Origin: Bacillus_BD sp963708895
Lineage (GTDB): Bacteria; Bacillota; Bacilli; Bacillales; Cytobacillaceae
Assembly (NCBI GenBank): GCA_963708895.1
Contig: CAVPUE010000002.1
Span: 765,964-829,963, forward strand
Direction: 5' to 3'
DNA length: 64,000 bases
The notes beneath the pieces are model-generated. The model saw only the letters and a program-made list of their open reading frames with translations. It was not told the DNA's origin and did no database searches. Each line of letters begins with the position of its first letter. Position 1 is the stretch's first letter. Positions 10,777-19,897 of this stretch are shown piece by piece. Both the position numbers and the translations under genes were made by a program.

Positions 10777-12958
10777 ATGGTAAAAATGCGTGTGTATGAA
10801 TACGCCAAACAGTATAATATATCTAGTAAAGAAATTATTTCAAAGTTAAAAGAATTGGGCATAGAGGTTACAAACCATATGGCAACAATAGAGGCTGATG
10901 CAATGAAGAAATTAGATGGTATTTATAAAAAAGAAAATAACACTGAGACAAGCGTTAAGAACCCTGTTCAAAAGCAGCCACAAAATGCGGCTATTCGAAG
11001 TGCCTCAGATGAAGGAAAAGGGGAGACTGTAAAAATTAAAACAGCTCCGAAAAAAGCCTCAACTCAATCACAATCAAATACAAATAATCGTAATAAAGGT
11101 AAAAATAATTATAATCAAAACAGAAATAATCAAAATAAAAATAAAGGTAAAAATCAGAAAAACGTTCAGCAATCATTCTCCACCTGAAAAGAAGAAGGAA
11201 AAAGAGTTACCAGCAAAAATCACTTTTAGTGAATCATTAACAGTTGGTGAGTTGGCAAAAAAACTACACCTTGAACCTTCAGAAATTATTAAAAAGTTAT
11301 TTTTACTAGGCGTCATGGCTACGATTAACCAAGATCTAGATAAAGATGCAATTGAATTAATTGCAGGTGAATATGGTGTAGAAGTAGAAGAAGAAATTAA
11401 GGTAGATACGACAGATCTTGATGTCTATTTCTCGGAAGATAATGAAGAAGATTTAGTAGAAAGACCATCTGTTGTAACGATTATGGGACACGTTGACCAT
11501 GGGAAAACAACGACTCTTGACGCGATCCGTCATACGAAAGTAACGGCAGGGGAAGCAGGCGGAATTACACAGCATATTGGTGCGTACCAAGTTGAGGAAA
11601 ACGGTAAGAAAATTACCTTCTTAGATACTCCAGGACACGCCGCTTTTACAACGATGCGTGCAAGAGGTGCAAAAATCACCGATATTACGATTCTAGTTGT
11701 GGCTGCTGATGATGGGGTAATGCCTCAAACAATTGAAGCCATTAACCATGCAAAAGCTGCTGAAGTGCCGATTATTGTCGCTGTGAATAAAATTGATAAA
11801 CCTACAGCAAATCCAGATCGTGTTATGCAAGAATTAACAGAACATGGTCTTGTCCCAGAAGCATGGGGTGGGGATACGATCTTTGTTCCAATTTCTGCAA
11901 AAATGGGTGAGGGTATTGATAACCTACTTGAAATGATTCTTCTTGTTAGTGAGGTAGAAGAATATAAAGCGAATCCAAACCGTAAAGCTTTAGGTACAGT
12001 TATTGAAGCTCGCCTAGATAAAGGTAAAGGTACGGTTGCCACTTTACTTGTCCAAACTGGTACATTGAAAATTGGAGATCCAATTGTAGTAGGGAATACA
12101 TTTGGTCGTGTTCGTGCAATGGTGAATGATCTAGGTCGTCGTGTGAAAGATGCAGAACCATCAACACCAGTTGAAATCACGGGATTAAATGATGTCCCAC
12201 AAGCAGGGGATCGCTTCGTTGTTTTTGAAGATGAAAAAACAGCAAGGCATGTAGGTGAAGCAAGAGCAACAACAGCACTTCAAGCACAACGTAGTGAAAA
12301 AACAAGAGTAAGTCTAGATAATCTCTTTGAACATATGAAACAAGGAGAAATGAAGGAACTCAATCTTATTATCAAAGCCGACGTTCAAGGATCTGCTGAA
12401 GCTTTAGCAGCATCATTACAAAAAATTGACGTAGAAGGCGTAAATATTAAAATTATTCATACAGCTGTTGGCGCTATTAATGAATCAGATATTAGCTTGG
12501 CTGCCGCTTCAAATGCAATTGTTATTGGTTTTAACGTTCGCCCAGATAATAATGCGAAAAGGGCTGCGGATGAAGAAAGTGTTGATATTCGTCTCCACCG
12601 TATTATTTATAAAGTAATGGAGGAGATCGAGGCTGCTATGCAGGGGATGCTTGATCCTGAATATGAAGAAAAAATTATTGGTCAAGCTGAAGTTCGTCAA
12701 ACTTTCAAAGTGTCTAAAGTAGGAACGATTGCAGGTAGTTATGTAACAGATGGAAAAATTACGAGAGATAGTGGAGTTCGTCTGATTCGTGATGGAATTG
12801 TTATTTTTGAAGGTGAAATTGATGCTTTAAAACGTTTCAAAGATGATGCAAAAGAAGTGAATCAAGGGTATGAATGTGGAATAACCATTAAAAACTTCAA
12901 TGATGTTAAAGAAAACGATGTGATTGAAGCATATATTATGGAAGAAGTGGGACGTTAA
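10777..12958 (+). CDS. infB: Translation initiation factor IF-2 (one frameshift)
   Basis: GTPase that brings initiator tRNA to the 30S subunit. The N-terminal subdomain (VYEYAKQYNISSKEI) is followed by a low-complexity Asn/Lys-rich linker, a second IF2_N domain (LTVGELAKKLH), the G domain with GHVDHGKTT, DTPGHAAF and NKIDKP, and the C-terminal domains. The frame breaks by +1 in the linker, around 11150-11170: the first part reads to KGKNQK and the second resumes at NHSPPEKKKEKELPAKITF. Restored length is about 726 residues, close to the B. subtilis factor. The gene is essential, so the shift is most likely a sequence error. The stop overlaps the ylxP start. Confidence 0.96.
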
Positions 12959-13239
12959 TGATAGTTGGCTTAATAGCCTGCGAGTGCATTATTTATAATG
13001 CCCATTCTTTAAAAGATAAAAGGGCTGTTTTACAGAGGATTATGACTCGATTAAAACAAAAGTTCAATATTTCTATTGCAGAAGTAGACTTTCAAGATAC
13101 TTGGCAAAGAACCAAAATTGCCATGGCTGTTGTGTCTTCTGCTCGTAATCCAGCAGAAATCGAATTGCAAAAAGCCCTCAAATTTATTGATTCATTTCCG
13201 GAAATCGAAAGAACGATCACCGATATAGAATGGCTTTAG
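12958..13239 (+). CDS. ylxP: DUF503 family protein YlxP
   Basis: A 93-residue protein of unknown molecular function, always found between infB and rbfA in Bacillaceae. It starts IVGLIACECIIYNAHSLKDKRAVLQRI, the family signature. The ATG overlaps the infB stop (TAATG), so it is translationally coupled. rbfA follows 17 bases later. The context suggests a link to translation or RNA processing, but this is inference. Confidence 0.92.
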   Translation: MIVGLIACECIIYNAHSLKDKRAVLQRIMTRLKQKFNISIAEVDFQDTWQRTKIAMAVVSSARNPAEIELQKALKFIDSFPEIERTITDIEWL

Positions 13240-13256
13240 ATGGATGAGGTGAGATA

Positions 13257-13622
13257 ATGAGTGTTAGAGCAAATCGTGTAGGCGAGCAAATGAAGAAGGA
13301 ATTAGGCGATATCATTGGTCGAAAAATAAAAGATCCTCGTATTGGATTTGTAACGGTTACAGATGTTCAAGTAACAGGCGACCTGCAACAGGCTACTGTT
13401 TATATTTCTGTACTAGGCGATGACCAACAGCGCGAGAATACATTGCTTGGTTTGGCTAAAGCTAGAGGATTTATTCGCTCTGAGATTGGTCAAAGAATTC
13501 GTTTGCGTAAAACTCCTGAAATTAATTTTGAATTTGATGAGTCGATTGGTTATGGAAATAAAATCGATACGTTACTCCATCAAATTCATAATGAAAATAA
13601 AGAAAAAGGTCAAGAACAATAA
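13257..13622 (+). CDS. rbfA: Ribosome-binding factor A
   Basis: Binds the 30S subunit and assists late maturation of the 16S rRNA 5' end. It has 121 residues with the single KH-like fold and the motifs RVGEQMKKELGDII, IKDPRIGFVTVT and LRKTPEINFEFD. GATGAGGTGAG lies before the ATG. The C-terminus is short and charged, as is usual in Bacillus. Confidence 0.96.
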   Translation: MSVRANRVGEQMKKELGDIIGRKIKDPRIGFVTVTDVQVTGDLQQATVYISVLGDDQQRENTLLGLAKARGFIRSEIGQRIRLRKTPEINFEFDESIGYGNKIDTLLHQIHNENKEKGQEQ

Positions 13623-13636
13623 ACTTTGAAATAATG

Positions 13637-13670
13637 AAAAATGGATAGACAAATGTCTATCCATTTTTTT
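13637..13670 (+). terminator. Rho-independent terminator between rbfA and truB
   Basis: Perfect stem AAAAATGGATAGAC / GTCTATCCATTTTT with an AAAT loop and a T tract. It splits the cluster transcriptionally, at least in part, before truB. Confidence 0.93.
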
Positions 13671-13690
13671 GAGGAAGGGACTGATTAAAT

Positions 13691-14608
13691 ATGGAAGGGA
13701 TTATCCCTCTTTATAAGCCAAAAGGTTTAACATCACATGATTGTGTCTTTAAATTAAGGAAGATTTTAAGAACGAAAAAAATCGGACATACAGGTACATT
13801 GGACCCTGATGTAACAGGTGTTCTACCCATTTGTGTTGGAAAAGCAACAAAAGTTGCCCAGTATTTAACAGATGCAGGTAAGACATATGAAGGTGAAGTC
13901 ACGATTGGAATTTCAACGTCTACAGAAGATGCCTCAGGTGATGTAATCATGAAAAAGAGGATTGAAAGAGTGATTTTACGAGAAGAAATTCTAACTGCTT
14001 TACAATCCTTGACAGGAACAATTACGCAAACTCCACCTATGTTTTCAGCCATAAAAGTAAATGGTAAACGACTTTATGAATATGCAAGAAAAGGAATTGA
14101 AATCGAACGCCCTTCAAGAACCATTCAAATATATTCATTAGAACTTTTAGATGATCGGAATGAATTTAATGGCGAAACAATTTCGTTCCGTTTTCGTGTT
14201 TCATGTAGTAAAGGAACTTATATTCGTACGTTAGCGGTTATGATGGGTGAGCAATTAGGGTATCCTGCACATATGTCGGATTTATGTCGTGTCGAGTCTG
14301 GAACATTCACTTTAAAAGAATGTGTTACTCTAGAACAAATAGAGGAAAAAGTTAGTGAAGGGACAGTAGGCGAACTACTACACCCACTGGAAACCGCTCT
14401 CACTCATTTGCCGAAATATATGATAAATGATAAAATAGCGGAGAAAGTTATTCACGGGGCAGTTCTTCCTATTCCTGAGGCACTTCAGGAAGAAAAGGAT
14501 TTCATTGTTATGGAGTCAACATCAGGTCAGGCATTAGCGATCTATATTCATCATCCTGAAAAACCAGGAATGATGAAACCATCCAAAGTACTTCGAACTG
14601 TACTTTAG
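13691..14608 (+). CDS. truB: tRNA pseudouridine-55 synthase TruB
   Basis: Makes pseudouridine 55 in the T-loop of tRNAs. It has 305 residues; the catalytic aspartate sits in GHTGTLDPDVTGVLP near residue 39, followed by the family motif CSKGTYIRTL near residue 178 and a C-terminal PUA-like region. The GAGGAAGGGA stretch upstream of the ATG is a good ribosome binding site. ribF follows closely, forming a truB-ribF pair. Confidence 0.97.
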   Translation: MEGIIPLYKPKGLTSHDCVFKLRKILRTKKIGHTGTLDPDVTGVLPICVGKATKVAQYLTDAGKTYEGEVTIGISTSTEDASGDVIMKKRIERVILREEILTALQSLTGTITQTPPMFSAIKVNGKRLYEYARKGIEIERPSRTIQIYSLELLDDRNEFNGETISFRFRVSCSKGTYIRTLAVMMGEQLGYPAHMSDLCRVESGTFTLKECVTLEQIEEKVSEGTVGELLHPLETALTHLPKYMINDKIAEKVIHGAVLPIPEALQEEKDFIVMESTSGQALAIYIHHPEKPGMMKPSKVLRTVL

Positions 14609-14643
14609 TCATTTTGGACGTATAGAAAAAGGTGAGACAGAAA

Positions 14644-15618
14644 TTGGAAGTATATTATCTAGAATATCCACATCATGTAAAGCGTGAGGAGATTCCGCCG
14701 CTTGTTATGGCATTAGGCTTTTTTGATGGCGTTCATCTAGGTCATCAAAAGGTAATTAAATCAGCTAAAAAAAAGTCCGAGGAAATGGGACTAAAAAGCG
14801 CTGTCATGTCTTTTGATCCACATCCTTCTGTTGTACTCGGAAGGAGTGTTAAACATGTCAAATACATTACACCTCTTGATGAAAAGATTAGGTTAATTTC
14901 AGATTTAAATATTGATTACTTTTTTGTTGTTCGTTTTACGGAAGAGTTTGCCAATCTCTTGCCACAAGAATTTGTTGATCAATATTTGATTGATTTACAT
15001 GTTAAACATGTCGTAGCTGGGTTTGATTATACATATGGTAGGATGGGAAAAGGTACAATGGAAACACTTCTTTTCCATTCAAGACAACAGTTTACTTTTT
15101 CCGTTATTGATAAACTTCAATTTGAAAAGGAAAAAGTTAGTTCAACTTTGATTCGATCATGTATCAAAGAAGGTGAAATGGAGCAATTATCACCATTACT
15201 TGGGCGTTTTTATCATACAAGTGGCAAGGTTATTCACGGTGAGAAACGAGGTCGTACGATTGGCTTCCCAACCGCTAACGTAGATATAGAAGATGAATAT
15301 CTCCTTCCACCAACAGGTGTTTATGCCGTAAAGTTTAGAATAGAATCAACTGGTAAAGTGTATAAAGGCGTATGTAATGTTGGATATAAACCTACATTCC
15401 ATAAGGAAAAAGGGGATAAACCTTCAGTAGAAGTATTTATATTTGACTTTGATGATAACATATATGAAGAAAAAGTGACCGTTATATGGCATCTAAGACT
15501 AAGAAGTGAACAGAAATTTTCGGGTGTGGACGAATTAATCCAACAAATTCAAAAAGATAAGCAGAATACGATCCAATACTTTGATAAATATGAAAAGGAT
15601 ACTTGCAATTTGTCGTAA
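14644..15618 (+). CDS. ribF: Bifunctional riboflavin kinase / FAD synthetase
   Basis: Makes FMN and then FAD from riboflavin in the cytosol. The N-terminal nucleotidyltransferase domain shows MALGFFDGVHLGHQ and the C-terminal flavokinase domain shows KRGRTIGFPTANV near residue 200. I place the start at TTG 14644, seven bases after AAGGTGAGA, which gives 324 residues and an N-terminus (MEVYYLEYPHHVK) aligning with B. subtilis RibC. A GTG four codons earlier is possible but lies inside the binding site. Confidence 0.95.
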   Translation: MEVYYLEYPHHVKREEIPPLVMALGFFDGVHLGHQKVIKSAKKKSEEMGLKSAVMSFDPHPSVVLGRSVKHVKYITPLDEKIRLISDLNIDYFFVVRFTEEFANLLPQEFVDQYLIDLHVKHVVAGFDYTYGRMGKGTMETLLFHSRQQFTFSVIDKLQFEKEKVSSTLIRSCIKEGEMEQLSPLLGRFYHTSGKVIHGEKRGRTIGFPTANVDIEDEYLLPPTGVYAVKFRIESTGKVYKGVCNVGYKPTFHKEKGDKPSVEVFIFDFDDNIYEEKVTVIWHLRLRSEQKFSGVDELIQQIQKDKQNTIQYFDKYEKDTCNLS

Positions 15619-15722
15619 AAAGTTGTATTCTTATTAACGTATCAAATTGAACCTTTGCTTGGCATTGCGATTCACCAACGCATGCTCAGTAACTGGGGAT
15701 TCTATTTTAGGAGGTGAACAGG

Positions 15723-15992
15723 ATGGCAATCACTCAAGAACGCAAAAATGAACTTATCAATGAGTACAAAGTACATGAAACAGATACTGGTTCTCCAGAA
15801 GTTCAAATCGCTGTCCTAACGGAACAGATTAATACTTTGAATGATCATTTACGTATGCATAAAAAAGATCATCACTCACGTCGTGGTCTTTTGAAAATGG
15901 TTGGTAAACGTCGTAATTTACTAACTTACTTACGTAATAAAGACGTTCAACGTTACCGTGTCTTAATTAATAAACTTGGATTACGTAGATAG
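15723..15992 (+). CDS. rpsO: 30S ribosomal protein S15
   Basis: Primary 16S rRNA-binding protein of the small subunit. It has 89 residues, the standard length, with HETDTGSPEVQIAVLTEQI and the basic RRGLLKMVGKRRNLLTYL segment. The ATG at 15723 is preceded by TAGGAGGTGA with ideal spacing. The 104-bp spacer before it could hold an S15 autoregulatory leader, known from related Bacillales, but I could not identify its fold. Confidence 0.98.
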   Translation: MAITQERKNELINEYKVHETDTGSPEVQIAVLTEQINTLNDHLRMHKKDHHSRRGLLKMVGKRRNLLTYLRNKDVQRYRVLINKLGLRR

Positions 15993-15998
15993 TCAAAG

Positions 15999-16026
15999 AA
16001 AAAGCGGGAATTTTCCCGCTTTTTTA
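15999..16026 (+). terminator. Rho-independent terminator after rpsO
   Basis: AAAGCGGGAA/TTCCCGCTTT stem with a two-base loop followed by a T tract, seven bases after the stop codon. Confidence 0.95.
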
Positions 16027-16322
16027 TTAGCGTAAATTTTTTCCACAATTAGGTATATGGTATGGGTTACATGATGGCTTCCTTTACTTACATATAATTG
16101 AATGAAGTATTACTAAGCTACTTAAAATAGAATATACCATTTAAATATTGACTATGCACAGGATATTCAATTTTTGCTTATATTTTTGAAAAGTTGTACA
16201 TAATATGAATAGCTTTTGCTATGCACATATGAATAAGCAAGAAATTCATTGCTTTTATTATAGAAATAGGATGTTCGGAATACCTGTTTTTTCTTAAAGG
16301 AAAAGGTAGAGAGGAGTTTTAA
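16027..16322 (+). other. AT-rich pnp leader region, no gene
   Basis: About 300 bp without a plausible reading frame. It holds several weak -10-like boxes (for example ACATAATATG near 16198) and one short inverted repeat AAGCAA/TTGCTT near 16238-16256. I see no named RNA. pnp leaders are often regulatory, but nothing here is strong enough to call. Confidence 0.5.
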
Positions 16323-16326
16323 ATGA

Positions 16327-18449
16327 ATGGGCCAAGATAAACATGTTTACTCAATAGAATGGGCTGGACGGAAATTAACAGTTGAAATAGGTCAATTAGC
16401 AAAACAAGCAAATGGAGCGGTACTTGTACGTTATGGAGATTCAGTCGTATTGAGTACGGCTACTGCATCAAAAGAACCTAAAAATGTCGATTTTTTCCCA
16501 CTGACAGTGAACTATGAAGAACGATTATATGCTGTAGGGAAAATTCCTGGAGGATTTATTAAAAGAGAAGGGCGTCCAAGTGAAAAGGCGATTCTTGCTA
16601 GTCGTTTAATTGATAGACCGATTCGTCCGTTATTTGCAGATGGCTTTCGTAATGAAGTTCAAGTCGTTAGTTTAGTTTTAAGTGTGGACCAAGACTGCTC
16701 AACAGAAATGGCGGCAATGTTTGGATCTTCACTAGCACTCAGTGTATCTGACATCCCATTTGAAGGACCGATTGCAGGTGTCATTGTCGGTCGTATTGAC
16801 AATCAATTTGTGATTAATCCAAACGTAGAACAAACGGAAAAAAGTGATATTCATTTAACCGTTGCAGGTACAAAAGATGCCATTAATATGGTTGAAGCTG
16901 GGGCAGATGAGATTCCAGAAGAAACAATGCTTGAAGCAATCATGTTTGGACATGATGAAATTAAACGTTTAATTGCTTTCCAAGAAAAAATTGTTTCTGA
17001 AATTGGAAAAGATAAAATAGATGTGGTTCTTGCAGAAGTAGACCCACAGTTAGACGCTGAAGTTCGTGCATTTTGTGAGACTGAAATGATCCAAGCGATT
17101 CAAGTACAGGAAAAGCACGCTCGTGAAGATGCCATTAAAGCAGTTAAAGATAAAGTAATCGTTAAATATGAAGAACAAGAAGCTGATGAGAGCCTGTTCT
17201 AAAACAAGTGAAACAGATTCTAGACAAGCTTGTAAAAGGTGAAGTTCGTCGTTTAATAAGTGAAGATAAAATCCGTCCGGATGGACGTAAAGTGGATGAA
17301 ATTCGTCCATTATCTTCAGAAGTTGGTATATTACCTCGAACACACGGTTCAGGTTTGTTTACACGTGGACAAACTCAAGCTTTGAGTATTTGTACTCTCG
17401 GTGCCTTAGGTGATGTACAAATATTAGATGGACTTGGTCTTGAAGAAGAAAAACGATTTATGCATCATTATAATTTCCCTAATTTCAGTGTAGGGGAAAC
17501 AGGCCCAATGAGAGGGCCAGGTCGTCGTGAAATTGGTCATGGTGCCTTAGGTGAGAGAGCACTTTCAGTAGTTATTCCAGACGAAAAGGACTTCCCTTAT
17601 ACGATTCGACTTGTTGCTGAAGTATTGGAATCGAATGGGTCTTCTTCGCAAGCAAGTATTTGTGCGGGTACGTTAGCGATGATGGATGCAGGAGTTCCAA
17701 TAAAAGCACCTGTAGCAGGTATAGCCATGGGTCTTGTAAAATCGGGTGAACATTATACGATTTTAAGTGATATTCAAGGTATGGAAGACCATCTTGGGGA
17801 TATGGATTTTAAAGTAGCTGGTACTGCAAAAGGTGTAACAGCTCTGCAAATGGATATTAAAATTGATGGCTTATCACGTGAAATTTTAGAAGAAGCATTA
17901 CAACAAGCGAAAAAAGGACGTATGCAAATTTTAGATTCTATGATTTCAACGATCCAAAAACCACGTGAACAGCTGTCTGCTTTTGCACCAAAAATCTTAA
18001 CGATGAATATCAACCCAGATAAAATACGTGATGTTATTGGACCAAGCGGTAAACAAATTAACAAAATCATTGAAGAAACTGGCGTTAAAATTGATATCGA
18101 ACAAGATGGTACTGTATTTATTTCTTCCACTGATGAAGAAATGAATCAAAAAGCAAAACATATTATTGAAGATATTGTTCGTGAAGTAGTCGTAGGACAA
18201 CTATATCTTGGTAAAGTAAAACGCATTGAAAAGTTTGGTGCATTTGTTGAAATATTCCATGGTAAAGATGGTCTTGTTCATATTTCTGAACTTGCTGAGG
18301 AACGCGTAGGGAAAGTTGAAGATGTTGTTAAAATCGGTGATGAAATGCTTGTAAAAGTAATGGAAGTTGATAAACAAGGTCGAGTAAATTTATCACGCAA
18401 AGCGGTCTTAAAAGAACAACGTCAACATGAAGAAAGTGCTCAAAAATAG
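16327..18449 (+). CDS. pnp: Polyribonucleotide nucleotidyltransferase (PNPase), one frameshift
   Basis: 3'-5' phosphorolytic exoribonuclease of mRNA decay. Two RNase PH domains are visible (first starting WAGRKLTVEIGQLAKQANG, second RPDGRKVDEIRPLSSEVG) with GSGLFTRGQTQALS, then a KH domain (GPSGKQINKIIEETGVKID) and a C-terminal S1 domain. The frame breaks at about 17188-17200, in the helical linker: one base appears to be missing, so ADESL continues as VLKQVKQILDKLVKGEVRRL one frame over. Corrected length is about 707 residues, normal for the family. The ATG at 16327 is used because the ATG at 16323 hits a stop after five codons. Confidence 0.95.
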
Positions 18450-18477
18450 GCAAATGAAAGTAATATAAAATGAGCTT

Positions 18478-18509
18478 ACAGTCAGTGGTGGGACCTCTGG
18501 CTGTTTTTT
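18478..18509 (+). terminator. Rho-independent terminator after pnp
   Basis: ACAGTCAG/CTGGCTGT stem (one G-T pair) and a run of six T. The T run (18504-18509) is also the start of a 9-bp direct repeat that flanks the mobile element inserted just after it. Confidence 0.85.
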
Positions 18510-18512
18510 AAA

Positions 18513-18696
18513 GATTTTTTTCGTAAAGAAGTTTGTTGTTAAAATCCAAAGGCCGATTTTAACGTAGGCATAAGCTATTTTGTACCTTCGTATAAAATCT
18601 GCAGCTCTTTTCTCAAAAATAAAGTCCAATGTCAACGTGAGTACAGCAACAATCAGTTTTTATCTATCCAAAAGAAAAAAAGTTTGAGAAAAGAGC
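18513..18696 (+). mobile_element. MITE-like element, copy A
   Basis: A 184-bp non-coding element flanked by the direct repeat TTTTTTAAA (18504-18512 and 18697-18705), the likely target duplication. It shares its full length with copies at 30677 (inverted) and 47033. Its right end GTTTGAGAAAAGAGC is the inverse of GCTCTTTTCTCAAAC, which resembles the left end of the intact copies. Inside are a palindrome GTTAAAATC/GATTTTAAC (18538-18546, 18555-18563) and an internal GCTCTTTTCTCAAA that can pair with the right end. It has no coding capacity. The left end here is degraded compared with the other two copies. Confidence 0.78.
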
Positions 18697-18799
18697 TTTT
18701 TTAAATCATCAACAAATGCTTGCATTTTGTAAAGGCCCGCTCATACGGTTCTACCTTGTCCTCCTTTTTCATATTTTATATGGAGGAGGGTGTGCAAAA

Positions 18800-19771
18800 A
18801 TGAAAAAATGGTTTGCCTTATGCATGATGTTCGTAATCGCTTATTTAATCGTTAATAATCCATTAACAATGGAGTTTATTAGTAGTACGAAAGGAGATAC
18901 TGTTACAGTTGTAAAACAAACAGATCTTCTTTATGATGAAATAGAAAAAAAGGCTAATGAATATCATGTTCCAGCAAGTGATGCTAAAATTGATCCCATT
19001 TGGAAAGCAATTCCTGGATATAATGGGATAGAAGTGGATATCGGGGCTTCTTATGAAAAAATGAAAAAAGATGGAAAATTTAATGAGGAAAAACTTATTT
19101 TTAAACAAGTAAAACCACTTATTCATTTAGAAGAACTACCGCCAGCACCCATTTATAAAGGACACCCGGAAAAACCAATGGTCAGTTTTATTATCAATGT
19201 CGCATGGGGAAATGAATATTTGTCGGGCATGTTAGCAACATTAAAAGAACATCATGTGTCAGCCACTTTTTTTCTTGAAGGAAGATGGGCTCAAAAGAAT
19301 CCTGAACTTGCAAAAATGATTTCAGAGGCAGGACATGAAGTTGGCAATCATTCCTTTACACATCCCGATATGAAAAACTTATCTAATGATAAAATTAGGC
19401 AGGAAATCACGAAGACCAATCAGGTAATAAAAGCAACTACTGATATAGAACCAGAATGGTTTGCACCACCAAGTGGTAGCTATCGAGACGATGTCGTGAA
19501 AATTGCTTCTGAGGAAAAACTAAGAACCATTATGTGGAGTGTTGATACCATTGACTGGCAAAAACCGACTCCTAATGTTCTTATCAATCGGGTTATGTCA
19601 AAAGTTCATAATGGTGCTATTATACTTATGCATCCAACATTTTCAACAGAGCAATCCTTAGATCAACTGATTACACAAATGAAAGCGAAGAATTTGCAAA
19701 TTGATACCGTTTCAGAATTAATGTCAGAAGAAAGAGTATTAAACCAACCAAAAAGTAAACAAAGTAATTAG
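18800..19771 (+). CDS. ylxY: Polysaccharide deacetylase-like protein YlxY (catalytic motif altered)
   Basis: A NodB-fold protein of 323 residues with an N-terminal signal/anchor helix (residues 1-20), so it probably acts outside the membrane. The deacetylase fold begins near residue 125. The usual TFDDG motif carrying the catalytic and metal-binding aspartates is replaced by INVAWGNEY, although the HSFTH zinc motif is kept; RPPYG is replaced by APPSGSY. The B. subtilis relative has the same change, so the family may bind rather than hydrolyse glycans. Start chosen at ATG 18800 because GGAGGAGGG lies nine bases before it. Confidence 0.9.
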   Translation: MKKWFALCMMFVIAYLIVNNPLTMEFISSTKGDTVTVVKQTDLLYDEIEKKANEYHVPASDAKIDPIWKAIPGYNGIEVDIGASYEKMKKDGKFNEEKLIFKQVKPLIHLEELPPAPIYKGHPEKPMVSFIINVAWGNEYLSGMLATLKEHHVSATFFLEGRWAQKNPELAKMISEAGHEVGNHSFTHPDMKNLSNDKIRQEITKTNQVIKATTDIEPEWFAPPSGSYRDDVVKIASEEKLRTIMWSVDTIDWQKPTPNVLINRVMSKVHNGAIILMHPTFSTEQSLDQLITQMKAKNLQIDTVSELMSEERVLNQPKSKQSN

Positions 19772-19828
19772 AATTATTACTATAAGTCAAGTTTATGGAA
19801 AAAATAAAATCAATAGTATATACTTTAT

Positions 19829-19856
19829 TTCACATAAATAGACAAAATGATATGAT
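19829..19856 (+). promoter_or_regulatory. Candidate sigma-A promoter of mlpA
   Basis: TTCACA at 19829-19834, a 16-base spacer and TATGAT at 19851-19856 with an upstream TG (extended -10). It lies about 40 bases before the mlpA start. Confidence 0.6.
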
Positions 19857-19897
19857 AGGTAGTAGCATCTTTTGTTTTGAGAACAGGAGGAGTTTTA

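Noticed and set aside
11725..12180. Long minus-strand open frame inside infB, and similar frames opposite polC, pnp, spoIIIE, recA and rny
   Set aside because: They mirror conserved genes on the other strand, have no recognisable domains, and lack ribosome binding sites.
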